Part shown: positions 29,123-36,507 of the stretch, one piece after another
How positions within the stretch are numbered: position 1 is the first letter of the stretch
How the letters are laid out: the number at the start of each line of letters is the position of its first letter
NCBI RefSeq assembly: GCF_000281715.2
Contig: NZ_CP124576.1
Span: 1,495,501 to 1,559,500 of the forward strand
Direction of reading: 5' to 3'
DNA from: Sphingobium sp. AP49
GTDB taxonomy: Bacteria; Pseudomonadota; Alphaproteobacteria; Sphingomonadales; Sphingomonadaceae
Length of the DNA: 64,000 nt
The notes under the pieces: model-generated
The model's database searches: none
What the model was told of the DNA's origin: nothing
The model's input: the letters and a program-made list of their open reading frames with translations, nothing else
Position numbers and translations under genes: made by a program

Positions 29123-29256
29123 TTAACCATTTTTATCCGAAACTGTTGCGTAGAAGGCGCGCCGAAGCCGCCGAAAACGGATCGGATGTTGCGATCGTGC
29201 AACAGAAATATCTATGTGACGTTCGCAAGACGGTTGCTCAGGCCTTTGTTAACCAT
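29123..29256. promoter_or_regulatory. Two CtrA-type half sites upstream of the RpfF-like gene
   Basis: TTAACCAT occurs at 29123-29130 and again at 29249-29256; the second extends to TTAA-N7-TAAT. TTAACCAT is a recognised CtrA half-site in alphaproteobacteria. The sites lie 56-190 bases upstream of the RpfF-like start, in the spacer before tgt. The link to cell-cycle control is inferred. Confidence 0.4.
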
Positions 29257-29275
29257 TGCTAATTATGGCGCTCGC

Positions 29276-29455
29276 ATGGAGATGCGCCACCCCGACCGGA
29301 AAATCGTCACCCTGACGCTACAGGATTCTCATGGCGCGCCATGGTCGTTGCGCCTGTCGGCCGACTGTCTGTGCTTTGTGGGCCGTTATCGTCGCATCGA
29401 GGGGTTTCATATCGATGCGGTGCTGTTCCTTGACGGCTTGCGCCGGGCTGGCTGA
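29276..29455 (+). CDS. Possible small protein, 59 aa
   Basis: The frame from ATG 29276 reads MEMRHPDRKIVTLTLQDSHG...LCFVGRYRRIEGFHIDAVLFLDGLRR, with plausible amino acid composition. No ribosome binding site of note or family match is seen. It could be a real small gene upstream of tgt or chance coding; the CtrA-type site at 29249 would be its promoter region. Confidence 0.35.
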   Translation: MEMRHPDRKIVTLTLQDSHGAPWSLRLSADCLCFVGRYRRIEGFHIDAVLFLDGLRRAG

Positions 29456-30643
<1,188 letters not shown>

Positions 30644-30646
30644 CTG

Positions 30647-32197
30647 TCAGGGGACGACATTGATCGCGATGGCATAGCTGCCGGTTTCGCCATCATGCTC
30701 CAGGGGGGCGCGCAACTGGCGCGACAGGCCGGTCATGACCCGGCCATAGCGATTGCCCAGGAGAATGCTCATGTCGGGCGAAGCGGCCAGGGCGGCGGAG
30801 GACATGGCTAATATCGCGCGGTCGGTCCGTCCCGGTTCCAGATGCACGGTGATCCGCATGGTCGCGCGCGGATCGGACAGCATGGCCAGTTCGACCAGTT
30901 CGGTGACCAGGAAAGCGACCGGCACGGCCACATCCTGGCTGATGTGCAGATCGTCGCTGTCGATCTGGATGCCAAAGCGGCGGGCCTCGTGCGGGGCTGT
31001 TCCGCGCAGGCTGGCGGACAATTCGCTGATCAGCGGACGTACGCCGACGCCGCGATTTTCCTCCAGTTCGGCAAAATGGTTGCGATGCACGACCGACAGG
31101 GCATCGACCCGGCGCTGGATCGAGGCATAAGCCTCCACCGCCTCTGGATCATGGGCGGCGCGGGCGTGCAGGCTGATCAGGCTGGCGATGATCTGCAGGT
31201 TGTTCTTGACCCGGTGATGCACCTCGCGGGTCAGCTTGCGCTGGGTATCGAGTGCGTCCGCCATTTCCGCTTCATGGGTGGCGACATCCTCGCTGATCTC
31301 GCGGAAGGTGTCGCCCAGCGCTGCTATCTCGTGCGCCGGGGTACGGATACGCTGCAATGGTTCCAGCACTTCGCCCGGCCGGTAGGCGGCGACCGATCGC
31401 CGCAACAGGACCAGCGGGCGGATCAGCAGGCGATTGACGACAAACCAGCCGATCGCGGCCGCTGCAAACCACATGACCAGCGGCAGGAACAGGGACAGCA
31501 GTCGCGCCACCGTGGCGGGTGGTTCGCGCACGGTCATGGTCAGCAATATGTCGGGCGGGTCCAGCCGGGCCGAAAGACTGGTGCTCTGTCCGTGGATCAT
31601 GCCGCCGGGCCGGCTGACGATCATCACCCGATTGCCCTGCCGCAGGCTGAGCTGCCGGTTCTGCAGTGCCGTCGCGGGATCGGCTATGCTTTCCAGATGG
31701 GTACGCGAATAATAAGCGAGTGCCGCGACCTTTCCATCGTCGCTGCGGGTGCGGGACAGCAGTGCATCGGATCCCGGCAATAGCTCGGCCCGCGGTCGGG
31801 CAAAACGGTCAGCGGGCAAAACGCCTGCCGGTTCGGGCGCCTCTGATCCGCACAGTCGCCGCCCCGTCCGGTCGTAGATATAAAAGCGGACACCGTTGCG
31901 GTCCTGGGACGTCAGGAAGAAGGACAGGCGATGACAGATCGCGCCGTCCGCCTTGCCGCCGGCCAGAGCGTTGACCGTCAGCGCCAGCGCCGTGCGATCG
32001 GCGGTAAGGTCGGCGGTCAGTTTACGTGCGCTTTGGGTGACTGCGACCCGCAGCAACGCTTCCTTTTCCAGATCGGCGGTGCGGATCGCCTGCAGCGAAG
32101 CAATGAGCGCGATCAGCCCAAGGGGCAGCAGCGCAAGTGTCAGGATGAGGAACATCTTGACGCCGGTGGACCGGAAATAGACGCCGAGCATGTTCAT
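30647..32197 (-). CDS. phyP: PhyP-like HRxxN sensor protein with degenerate ATPase domain
   Basis: The protein of about 516 aa has an N-terminal membrane helix, a periplasmic domain of some 200 residues, a second helix (about MWFAAAAIGWFVV) and a HAMP-like linker. A HisKA_2 helix EVHHRVKNNLQIIASLISLH follows. The C-terminal GHKL domain lacks the N-box asparagine (ELVELAMLSDP in place of ELVxNA) and the DxGxG box, so it probably cannot bind ATP normally. Its position next to nepR and phyR matches Sphingomonas PhyP, described as a negative regulator acting as PhyR phosphatase. Loss of kinase boxes supports phosphatase-only activity. The start is uncertain: ATG 32197 was chosen, but the frame is open to TTG 32266, which overlaps nepR. 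Confidence 0.85.
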   Translation of the reverse strand: MNMLGVYFRSTGVKMFLILTLALLPLGLIALIASLQAIRTADLEKEALLRVAVTQSARKLTADLTADRTALALTVNALAGGKADGAICHRLSFFLTSQDRNGVRFYIYDRTGRRLCGSEAPEPAGVLPADRFARPRAELLPGSDALLSRTRSDDGKVAALAYYSRTHLESIADPATALQNRQLSLRQGNRVMIVSRPGGMIHGQSTSLSARLDPPDILLTMTVREPPATVARLLSLFLPLVMWFAAAAIGWFVVNRLLIRPLVLLRRSVAAYRPGEVLEPLQRIRTPAHEIAALGDTFREISEDVATHEAEMADALDTQRKLTREVHHRVKNNLQIIASLISLHARAAHDPEAVEAYASIQRRVDALSVVHRNHFAELEENRGVGVRPLISELSASLRGTAPHEARRFGIQIDSDDLHISQDVAVPVAFLVTELVELAMLSDPRATMRITVHLEPGRTDRAILAMSSAALAASPDMSILLGNRYGRVMTGLSRQLRAPLEHDGETGSYAIAINVVP

Positions 32198-32258
32198 TGA
32201 GGAGCGGGCAGTCCTTGCGCGGGCGGCGCCAGCATGGCTGGCCCCGGTCAAGCGGGTA

Positions 32259-32453
32259 TCAGCCAAGCTTGCTGAGCAGGTCCAGCATTTCGGAAGGAAT
32301 ATCTTCGTCTACGGTGCGCTGATAGACGGACTTGAGGACCTGGGAAACCTGGCCTTCATCCTTTTTCGGCGCGGCACGATGCTTCCGGGCCGATGGTTCG
32401 GCCTTCATGTCGCGGTCCTGAATGGTCGAGCCGACGTCAATATCCCCTCCCAT
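32259..32453 (-). CDS. nepR: Anti-sigma factor NepR
   Basis: The 64-aa protein ends in the NepR core VSQVLKSVYQRTVDEDIPSEMLDLLSKLG, which binds EcfG until phosphorylated PhyR displaces it. ATG 32453 follows AAGGTGACAGA, an adequate ribosome binding site; the frame is open to 32513 with no better site. It is co-directional with phyP and divergent from phyR. A GGAAC-type promoter lies about 165 bases upstream. Confidence 0.9.
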   Translation of the reverse strand: MGGDIDVGSTIQDRDMKAEPSARKHRAAPKKDEGQVSQVLKSVYQRTVDEDIPSEMLDLLSKLG

Positions 32454-32791
32454 TCTGTCACCTTGCGTCGTTGAAGAAACCAAAATCAGCCCCTCTGCAG
32501 AAATATCCGTCACGCCAGCCTGCTAACCTTTCGCTACATTGGCACATGACGTCAATCGACCGTCATCGCCAAAATGTACGAAAAACTCGTTATCGTCGAA
32601 AAAACCGAACGACAGTGAAACAAATCCGCTGGTCGATGGTTCCAGCGTTCGAAGCATTTTTTGCACCGCTGGTCATCTGGCGGGGAAGGGGAGAGGGGGC
32701 TTGCCATGGCGGCGGCGCCATCCCATCCTCCTCACTACAGCGCCGATGTTTCGGAACAATACGCCCAAATGGGCAGGGAGAAGACCTACCG
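32454..32791. other. nepR-phyR divergent intergenic region
   Basis: This stretch of 338 bases carries the control region of the general stress response locus. It contains the EcfG-like promoter for nepR at 32619-32643 (minus strand). No exact EcfG site faces phyR; GGAAC occurs at 32753 but without a matching -10. No gene is supported here. Confidence 0.6.
32619..32643 (-). promoter_or_regulatory. Probable EcfG promoter for nepR-phyP
   Basis: On the minus strand GGAAC (32643-32639) is followed after 16 bases by TGTT (32622-32619), one base from the EcfG -10 CGTT. A feedback role on the anti-sigma factor is the known arrangement in this cascade. Confidence 0.6.
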
Positions 32792-33586
32792 ATGTCGCTT
32801 GGACAGCAACTGCACCCCCATCTTCCCTTCTTGCGTCGTTATGCCCGCGCACTGACCGGCAGCCAGGCTCATGGCGATGCCTATGTCCGTGCGACGCTGG
32901 AAGCGATTGTCGCGGCGCCGGAAGAGTTTCCGTCTGGCATCGACCCGCGTCTGGGTCTCTACAAGACGTTCCATGCCATCTGGTCGTCGTCCCATCTTGA
33001 CGATGAGCCCGCTTTTTCCGGCTCGCTGGGCAATGAGGCGATCGCCCATGCGCGTCTTGCGCGGTTGACGCCGCTGCCGCGCCAGGCGCTGCTGCTCACC
33101 GCACTTGAAGGATTCACGGCGGAGGATGTCGGCTATTTGATCAGCCTTGATACCGCTGATGTCGAGGCATTGGTCGAAGAGGCGCTGGCGGAGATCGAGG
33201 CGCAGACCCGTGCCAAGGTGCTCATCATCGAGGATGAGCCGATCATTGCCATGGATATCGAGACGATCGTGCGCGACCTGGGGCATGATGTAACGGCGAT
33301 CGCGGTCACCCGTGAAGATGCGGTGCGCGAGGCACTGGCTGACCGACCGGGCCTGGTGCTGGCCGATATTCAGTTGGCTGACGATTCGAGCGGGATCGAT
33401 GCGGTCAAGGACATCTTGGCGGAATTCTCCGTGCCGGTGATTTTCATCACGGCTTTCCCCGAACGCCTGCTGACTGGCGAACGGCCCGAACCGACATTCC
33501 TCATCACCAAGCCTTTCCAGCGCGCGACGGTGAAGGCGGCGATTTCCCAGGCCTTGTTCTTCGATGAGGCGACAGCGCCAGCCTGA
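32792..33586 (+). CDS. phyR: General stress response regulator PhyR
   Basis: The 264-aa response regulator has an N-terminal sigma-factor-like domain (residues 1-130, LGQQLHPHLPFLRRYARALTG...PLPRQALLLTALEGFTAEDVGYLI) and a C-terminal receiver domain. The phospho-acceptor is D192 in GLVLADIQLADDSSG, and the acidic pocket is IIEDEP near residue 145-150. When phosphorylated, the sigma-like domain sequesters NepR and frees EcfG. The start at 32792 follows GGGAGAAGACCTACCG. A short membrane peptide gene follows, then ecfG. Confidence 0.96.
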   Translation: MSLGQQLHPHLPFLRRYARALTGSQAHGDAYVRATLEAIVAAPEEFPSGIDPRLGLYKTFHAIWSSSHLDDEPAFSGSLGNEAIAHARLARLTPLPRQALLLTALEGFTAEDVGYLISLDTADVEALVEEALAEIEAQTRAKVLIIEDEPIIAMDIETIVRDLGHDVTAIAVTREDAVREALADRPGLVLADIQLADDSSGIDAVKDILAEFSVPVIFITAFPERLLTGERPEPTFLITKPFQRATVKAAISQALFFDEATAPA

Positions 33587-33610
33587 ATGCCGATTGGAAC
33601 AGCCCGAAGC

Positions 33611-33635
33611 GGAACCCCGACGCGCGCGTTGCGTT
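33611..33635 (+). promoter_or_regulatory. EcfG promoter (GGAAC-N16-CGTT) before small peptide gene and ecfG
   Basis: GGAAC (33611-33615), 16 bases, then CGTT (33632-33635). This is an exact EcfG consensus. It lies about 30 bases before the 43-codon ORF and some 245 bases before ecfG, so it should drive both as an autoregulatory loop. Confidence 0.82.
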
Positions 33636-33665
33636 AGTGATGCGTAATGAATCGGGAGAAGGATG

Positions 33666-33797
33666 ATGGCTGAACAAGAACGGCACATCTCGACGCAGGA
33701 TGCGCGGAGTGGCGCCACGCCGCACGTGGTCCGCTACGTCCTTGCTATCTCGCTCGCGCTGGCCGTGATCGCGATGCTGCTGGTGTTGTGGCGGTGA
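33666..33797 (+). CDS. Single-helix membrane peptide, 43 aa, in the phyR-ecfG gap
   Basis: The frame MAEQERHISTQDARSGATPH... ends in one hydrophobic helix (VVRYVLAISLALAVIAMLLVLW) and stops with Arg. A strong ribosome binding site (GGGAGAAGG) precedes ATG 33666, with 7 bases spacing; ATG 33663 is too close. An exact EcfG promoter sits upstream. The codon use and the placement of signals favour a real, tail-anchored stress peptide. No family is recognised. Confidence 0.7.
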   Translation: MAEQERHISTQDARSGATPHVVRYVLAISLALAVIAMLLVLWR

Positions 33798-33879
33798 ACC
33801 TGCGGAAATTCCCGATAATCCTACGGGTATCTCAGGAATTGGCCTTTGGCGATAATCGATCTAGGGTGCGGATGCGTAT

Positions 33880-34581
33880 ATGGCTTTGACGACTTCGGTT
33901 CATGCAGCGAGGGCGACGGTCGAAACGGGGGTTGTTGCCGTGAATGATGGGCCGGATCAGGGGCAGCGCGAAGCTCTGTCGGACACTGATTTCAAGCGCG
34001 AACTGGCAGCGGTGATTCCCCATCTGCGCGCCTTTGGACGATCGCTGTCGGGCAATCGCGACACGGCAGACGATCTGGTGCAGGAAACCTTGCTCAAGGC
34101 ATGGGCCGCCCGTGCGCGTTTCCAGGCGGGTACCAACATGCGGGCCTGGACCTTCATCATCCTGCGCAACCATTATCTCTCGCAGATGCGCCGGTCGCGT
34201 TTCCGGGGTGATTGGGATGATCTGGCCGCCGACCGATTGCTGGCCGCGCCGGCCGGACAGGACAAGCATGTCGAACTGTCGGACATGCAGCGGGCCTTGT
34301 TGCAACTGCCCCAGCCCCAGCGTGAAGCGCTGATCCTAGTCGGCGCCGGTGGTTTCGCCTATGAGGAAGCGGCCGAGATCTGTGGTGTGGCCGTTGGCAC
34401 GATCAAGAGCCGCGTGGCACGCGGCCGTGCGGCGTTGGAGCAGATCCTGGAGGATGGAAGCTTGCCATCCCGCCGCACCCAGGAAACCCGCGAAACGGCA
34501 GTGCTTGACGAGATCATGGATGATGTTGACCGTCTGAGCCGGGGCCGTCCCCTCGACGGGAGTGATGACGACGGCGTCTGA
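33880..34581 (+). CDS. ecfG: ECF sigma factor EcfG (general stress response)
   Basis: The protein of 233 aa is the ECF15/EcfG sigma factor. Region 2 reads FGRSLSGNRDTADDLVQETLLKAWAAR...NMRAWTFIILRNHYLSQMRR. Region 4 reads LQLPQPQREALILVGAGGFAYEEAAEICGVAVGTIKSRVARGRAALE. These recognise the GGAAC/CGTT promoters seen in this window. The C-terminal tail of about 40 residues is typical of this group. A GTG at 33940 would give a shorter form starting NDGPDQGQ; the start is therefore uncertain by 20 codons. Confidence 0.93.
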   Translation: MALTTSVHAARATVETGVVAVNDGPDQGQREALSDTDFKRELAAVIPHLRAFGRSLSGNRDTADDLVQETLLKAWAARARFQAGTNMRAWTFIILRNHYLSQMRRSRFRGDWDDLAADRLLAAPAGQDKHVELSDMQRALLQLPQPQREALILVGAGGFAYEEAAEICGVAVGTIKSRVARGRAALEQILEDGSLPSRRTQETRETAVLDEIMDDVDRLSRGRPLDGSDDDGV

Positions 34582-34613
34582 CCGCAGTGGGTCGGGCAAG
34601 TGTAGCCAGGCAC

Positions 34614-34639
34614 GGAACGTTCGATCGGTTCCGGCCGTT
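34614..34639 (+). promoter_or_regulatory. EcfG promoter (GGAAC-N17-CGTT) for the 86-aa membrane protein
   Basis: GGAAC (34614-34618), 17 bases, then CGTT (34636-34639), 27 bases before the next start codon. It is an exact match to the sphingomonad EcfG consensus. Confidence 0.85.
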
Positions 34640-34665
34640 GATGCCGTCAATAAAGGAGATGAACC

Positions 34666-34926
34666 ATGGGCGACGACCCTTATCGGGGCGATGCGCCACG
34701 CACCGACAGGGGCGTTGACCGGCCTGCGGGCAATGGTGGGCTGATATTCGCGCTGGTCGCGATCGCGCTCATCCTGGCAATCGGCTTCTTCTACCTAACC
34801 AATGAGCGGCGTGAGGATCGGCGTGCCGACGCGGTGACGCATGCGGCGGATTCGGTTGATAATGCTGCCAGGATTGTCGGTGACGCGGCAAAGAATGCGG
34901 CCGACGACCTGCGCAACAATAATTAG
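34666..34926 (+). CDS. Small stress-regulated membrane protein, 86 aa
   Basis: This protein starts MGDDPYRGDAPRTDRG, has one membrane helix (LIFALVAIALILAIGFFYL) and a C-terminal Ala/Asp/Arg-rich amphipathic segment (NAARIVGDAAKNAADDLRNN). The ribosome binding site AAAGGAGATG is strong. An exact EcfG promoter precedes it. The family is unnamed to me; it lies immediately after ecfG and is likely a regulon member. Confidence 0.8.
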   Translation: MGDDPYRGDAPRTDRGVDRPAGNGGLIFALVAIALILAIGFFYLTNERREDRRADAVTHAADSVDNAARIVGDAAKNAADDLRNNN

Positions 34927-35009
34927 GCTGGTACCGCCCCACGCGGCCCGGATTGGACGATAGCGATCCGTTCAGCATTTCTTCGTCATTTTCAGGCAGG
35001 GTTCCCGCC

Positions 35010-35049
35010 TGTCGGATTTTCTTACATTTTACTGTAAGGCAGACCCGAC
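35010..35049. promoter_or_regulatory. Inverted pair of TGTAAG...CCGAC boxes before the XrtA sugar transferase
   Basis: On the plus strand TGTAAG (35033-35038) is followed by GCAGAC and CCGAC. On the minus strand TGTAAG (35026-35021) is followed by AAAAT and CCGACA. The two boxes face outward around a 6-base centre and form an imperfect palindrome. They lie about 60-100 bases before the EPS glycosyltransferase and could be the binding site of the response regulator PrsR, encoded in the same operon. No sigma-54 -24/-12 promoter is evident nearby. Confidence 0.45.
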
Positions 35050-35108
35050 TCCACCAGGTTGACGGGTCCATCGTCGGATACTGCGACTGTGCGGGAAAAT
35101 GCGCGACG

Positions 35109-36497
35109 ATGATCAGGCTGTTCAAACATTATGTCCCCCATGCCGTGCTGCTGCTTGGCCTGCTGGATTTCGTGCTGCTGCTGGGTGCGGCCGAGGGGGG
35201 CTGGATTTTGCGCGCGCATCAGATCGGGATGGGGATCGATCCTATCGCGACACGCTTCGGACCGCTGCTCAGCTTTGCCCTTGCGATCCAGACCGGCATG
35301 ATCGCGGTGGGTGTCTACGGCACCGAGGCGCTGCAATCGATCCGTTTTGCCGTCGCCCGATTGCTTGTCGCGATCTCGCTTGGCGTCATCTTTCTATCCG
35401 TCATGTATTTTCTGTTGCCCGGCATAACCCTGTGGCGGTCCAATTCGCTCTACGCGATGGGGCTGGCGCTTGTCCTGCTGCTTGCGGTGCGCATGGTGCT
35501 TGGTTCGATGCTGGGCGGCGAAGCGTTCAAGCGCCGTCTTGTCGTACTGGGCGCGGGTAATCGCGCCAACCGTATCCGTGATCTGGAGCAGAAGCGCGGC
35601 GCGGGTTTCCTGGTTGTGGGGTATATCGCCATGAACGACGGGAACCAGGTTGTGGCCGAGGCGATCAACCGTAGCGCGATCTACAATCTGTCGGACTTCG
35701 TTGTGCGGCTCAATGCGAGCGAGGTCGTGCTGGCGCTTGAGGAACGGCGCAACGCCATTCCCATGTCCGATCTATTGCGGATCAAGACCACCGGCGTTCA
35801 TGTGAACGACCTGTCGACGTTTTTGGAACGCGAAACGGGTCGTGTCGACGTCGACAGCGTTAACCCCAGCTGGCTGATCTTTTCCGACGGCTTTTCTGCT
35901 GGCCGGCGCCTGTCCAGCATCGCCAAGCGTGTGTTCGATATCATCGCCAGTTCGTTGCTGTTGCTGCTGACAGGGCCGATCATCCTCCTGGCGGCATTGC
36001 TGGTGAAACTGGATAGCCGCGGCCCGGCCTTCTATCGGCAGCAGCGCGTGGGCCTGTATGGCCAGGAATTCTGGATCGTGAAGCTGCGCACCATGCGCCA
36101 GGATGCCGAGGTCAAGGGGCAGGCCGTCTGGGCGGAAAAGGATGATCCGCGCATCACACGCCTGGGCTATTGGCTGCGTAAGTTGCGCATCGACGAATTG
36201 CCGCAGACATGGACCGTGCTGAAAGGGGAGATGAGCTTCGTCGGCCCACGCCCGGAACGGCGCCAGTTCGTCGAGGATCTGGAGCAGCATCTGCGCTATT
36301 ATGCCGAACGGCATATGGTCAAGCCGGGCATCACCGGCTGGGCGCAGATCAATTATCCCTATGGGGCCTCTATCGAGGATGCCCGGCACAAGCTGGAATA
36401 TGACCTCTATTATGCCAAGAATTACACGCCCTTCCTGGATCTGCTGATCCTGATCCAGACGGTGCGGGTCATCCTGTGGCCTGACGGCGCCCGGTGA
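35109..36497 (+). CDS. XrtA/PEP-CTERM system undecaprenyl-phosphate sugar transferase (EpsB/TIGR03013-like)
   Basis: The 462-aa protein resembles the initiating glycosyltransferase of exosortase-linked exopolysaccharide loci. Four N-terminal membrane helices are followed by a Rossmann-like middle domain (VVLGAGNRANRIRDLE). The C-terminal bacterial sugar transferase domain begins KRVFDIIASSLLLLLTGPI and contains RIDELPQTWTVLKGEMSFVGPRP, with the ending KPGITGWAQINY typical of this family. ATG 35109 (MIRLFKHYVPHAVLLLGLLDF) was chosen; the frame is open to TTG 34953. It transfers a sugar phosphate to undecaprenyl phosphate in the inner membrane. prsK follows after 10 bases. Confidence 0.88.
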   Translation: MIRLFKHYVPHAVLLLGLLDFVLLLGAAEGGWILRAHQIGMGIDPIATRFGPLLSFALAIQTGMIAVGVYGTEALQSIRFAVARLLVAISLGVIFLSVMYFLLPGITLWRSNSLYAMGLALVLLLAVRMVLGSMLGGEAFKRRLVVLGAGNRANRIRDLEQKRGAGFLVVGYIAMNDGNQVVAEAINRSAIYNLSDFVVRLNASEVVLALEERRNAIPMSDLLRIKTTGVHVNDLSTFLERETGRVDVDSVNPSWLIFSDGFSAGRRLSSIAKRVFDIIASSLLLLLTGPIILLAALLVKLDSRGPAFYRQQRVGLYGQEFWIVKLRTMRQDAEVKGQAVWAEKDDPRITRLGYWLRKLRIDELPQTWTVLKGEMSFVGPRPERRQFVEDLEQHLRYYAERHMVKPGITGWAQINYPYGASIEDARHKLEYDLYYAKNYTPFLDLLILIQTVRVILWPDGAR

Positions 36498-36507
36498 GCG
36501 GCCAGCC

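Noticed and set aside
32753..32757. GGAAC just upstream of phyR as an EcfG promoter
   Set aside because: No CGTT or close variant occurs 16-17 bases downstream.
33596..33600. First GGAAC after phyR as a second EcfG promoter
   Set aside because: Its -10 position reads CGAC. The second GGAAC (33611) has the exact CGTT.
34927..35108. Sigma-54 promoter before the XrtA glycosyltransferase
   Set aside because: No GG-N10-GC with TGGC/TTGC context was found, although PrsR is a sigma-54 activator.
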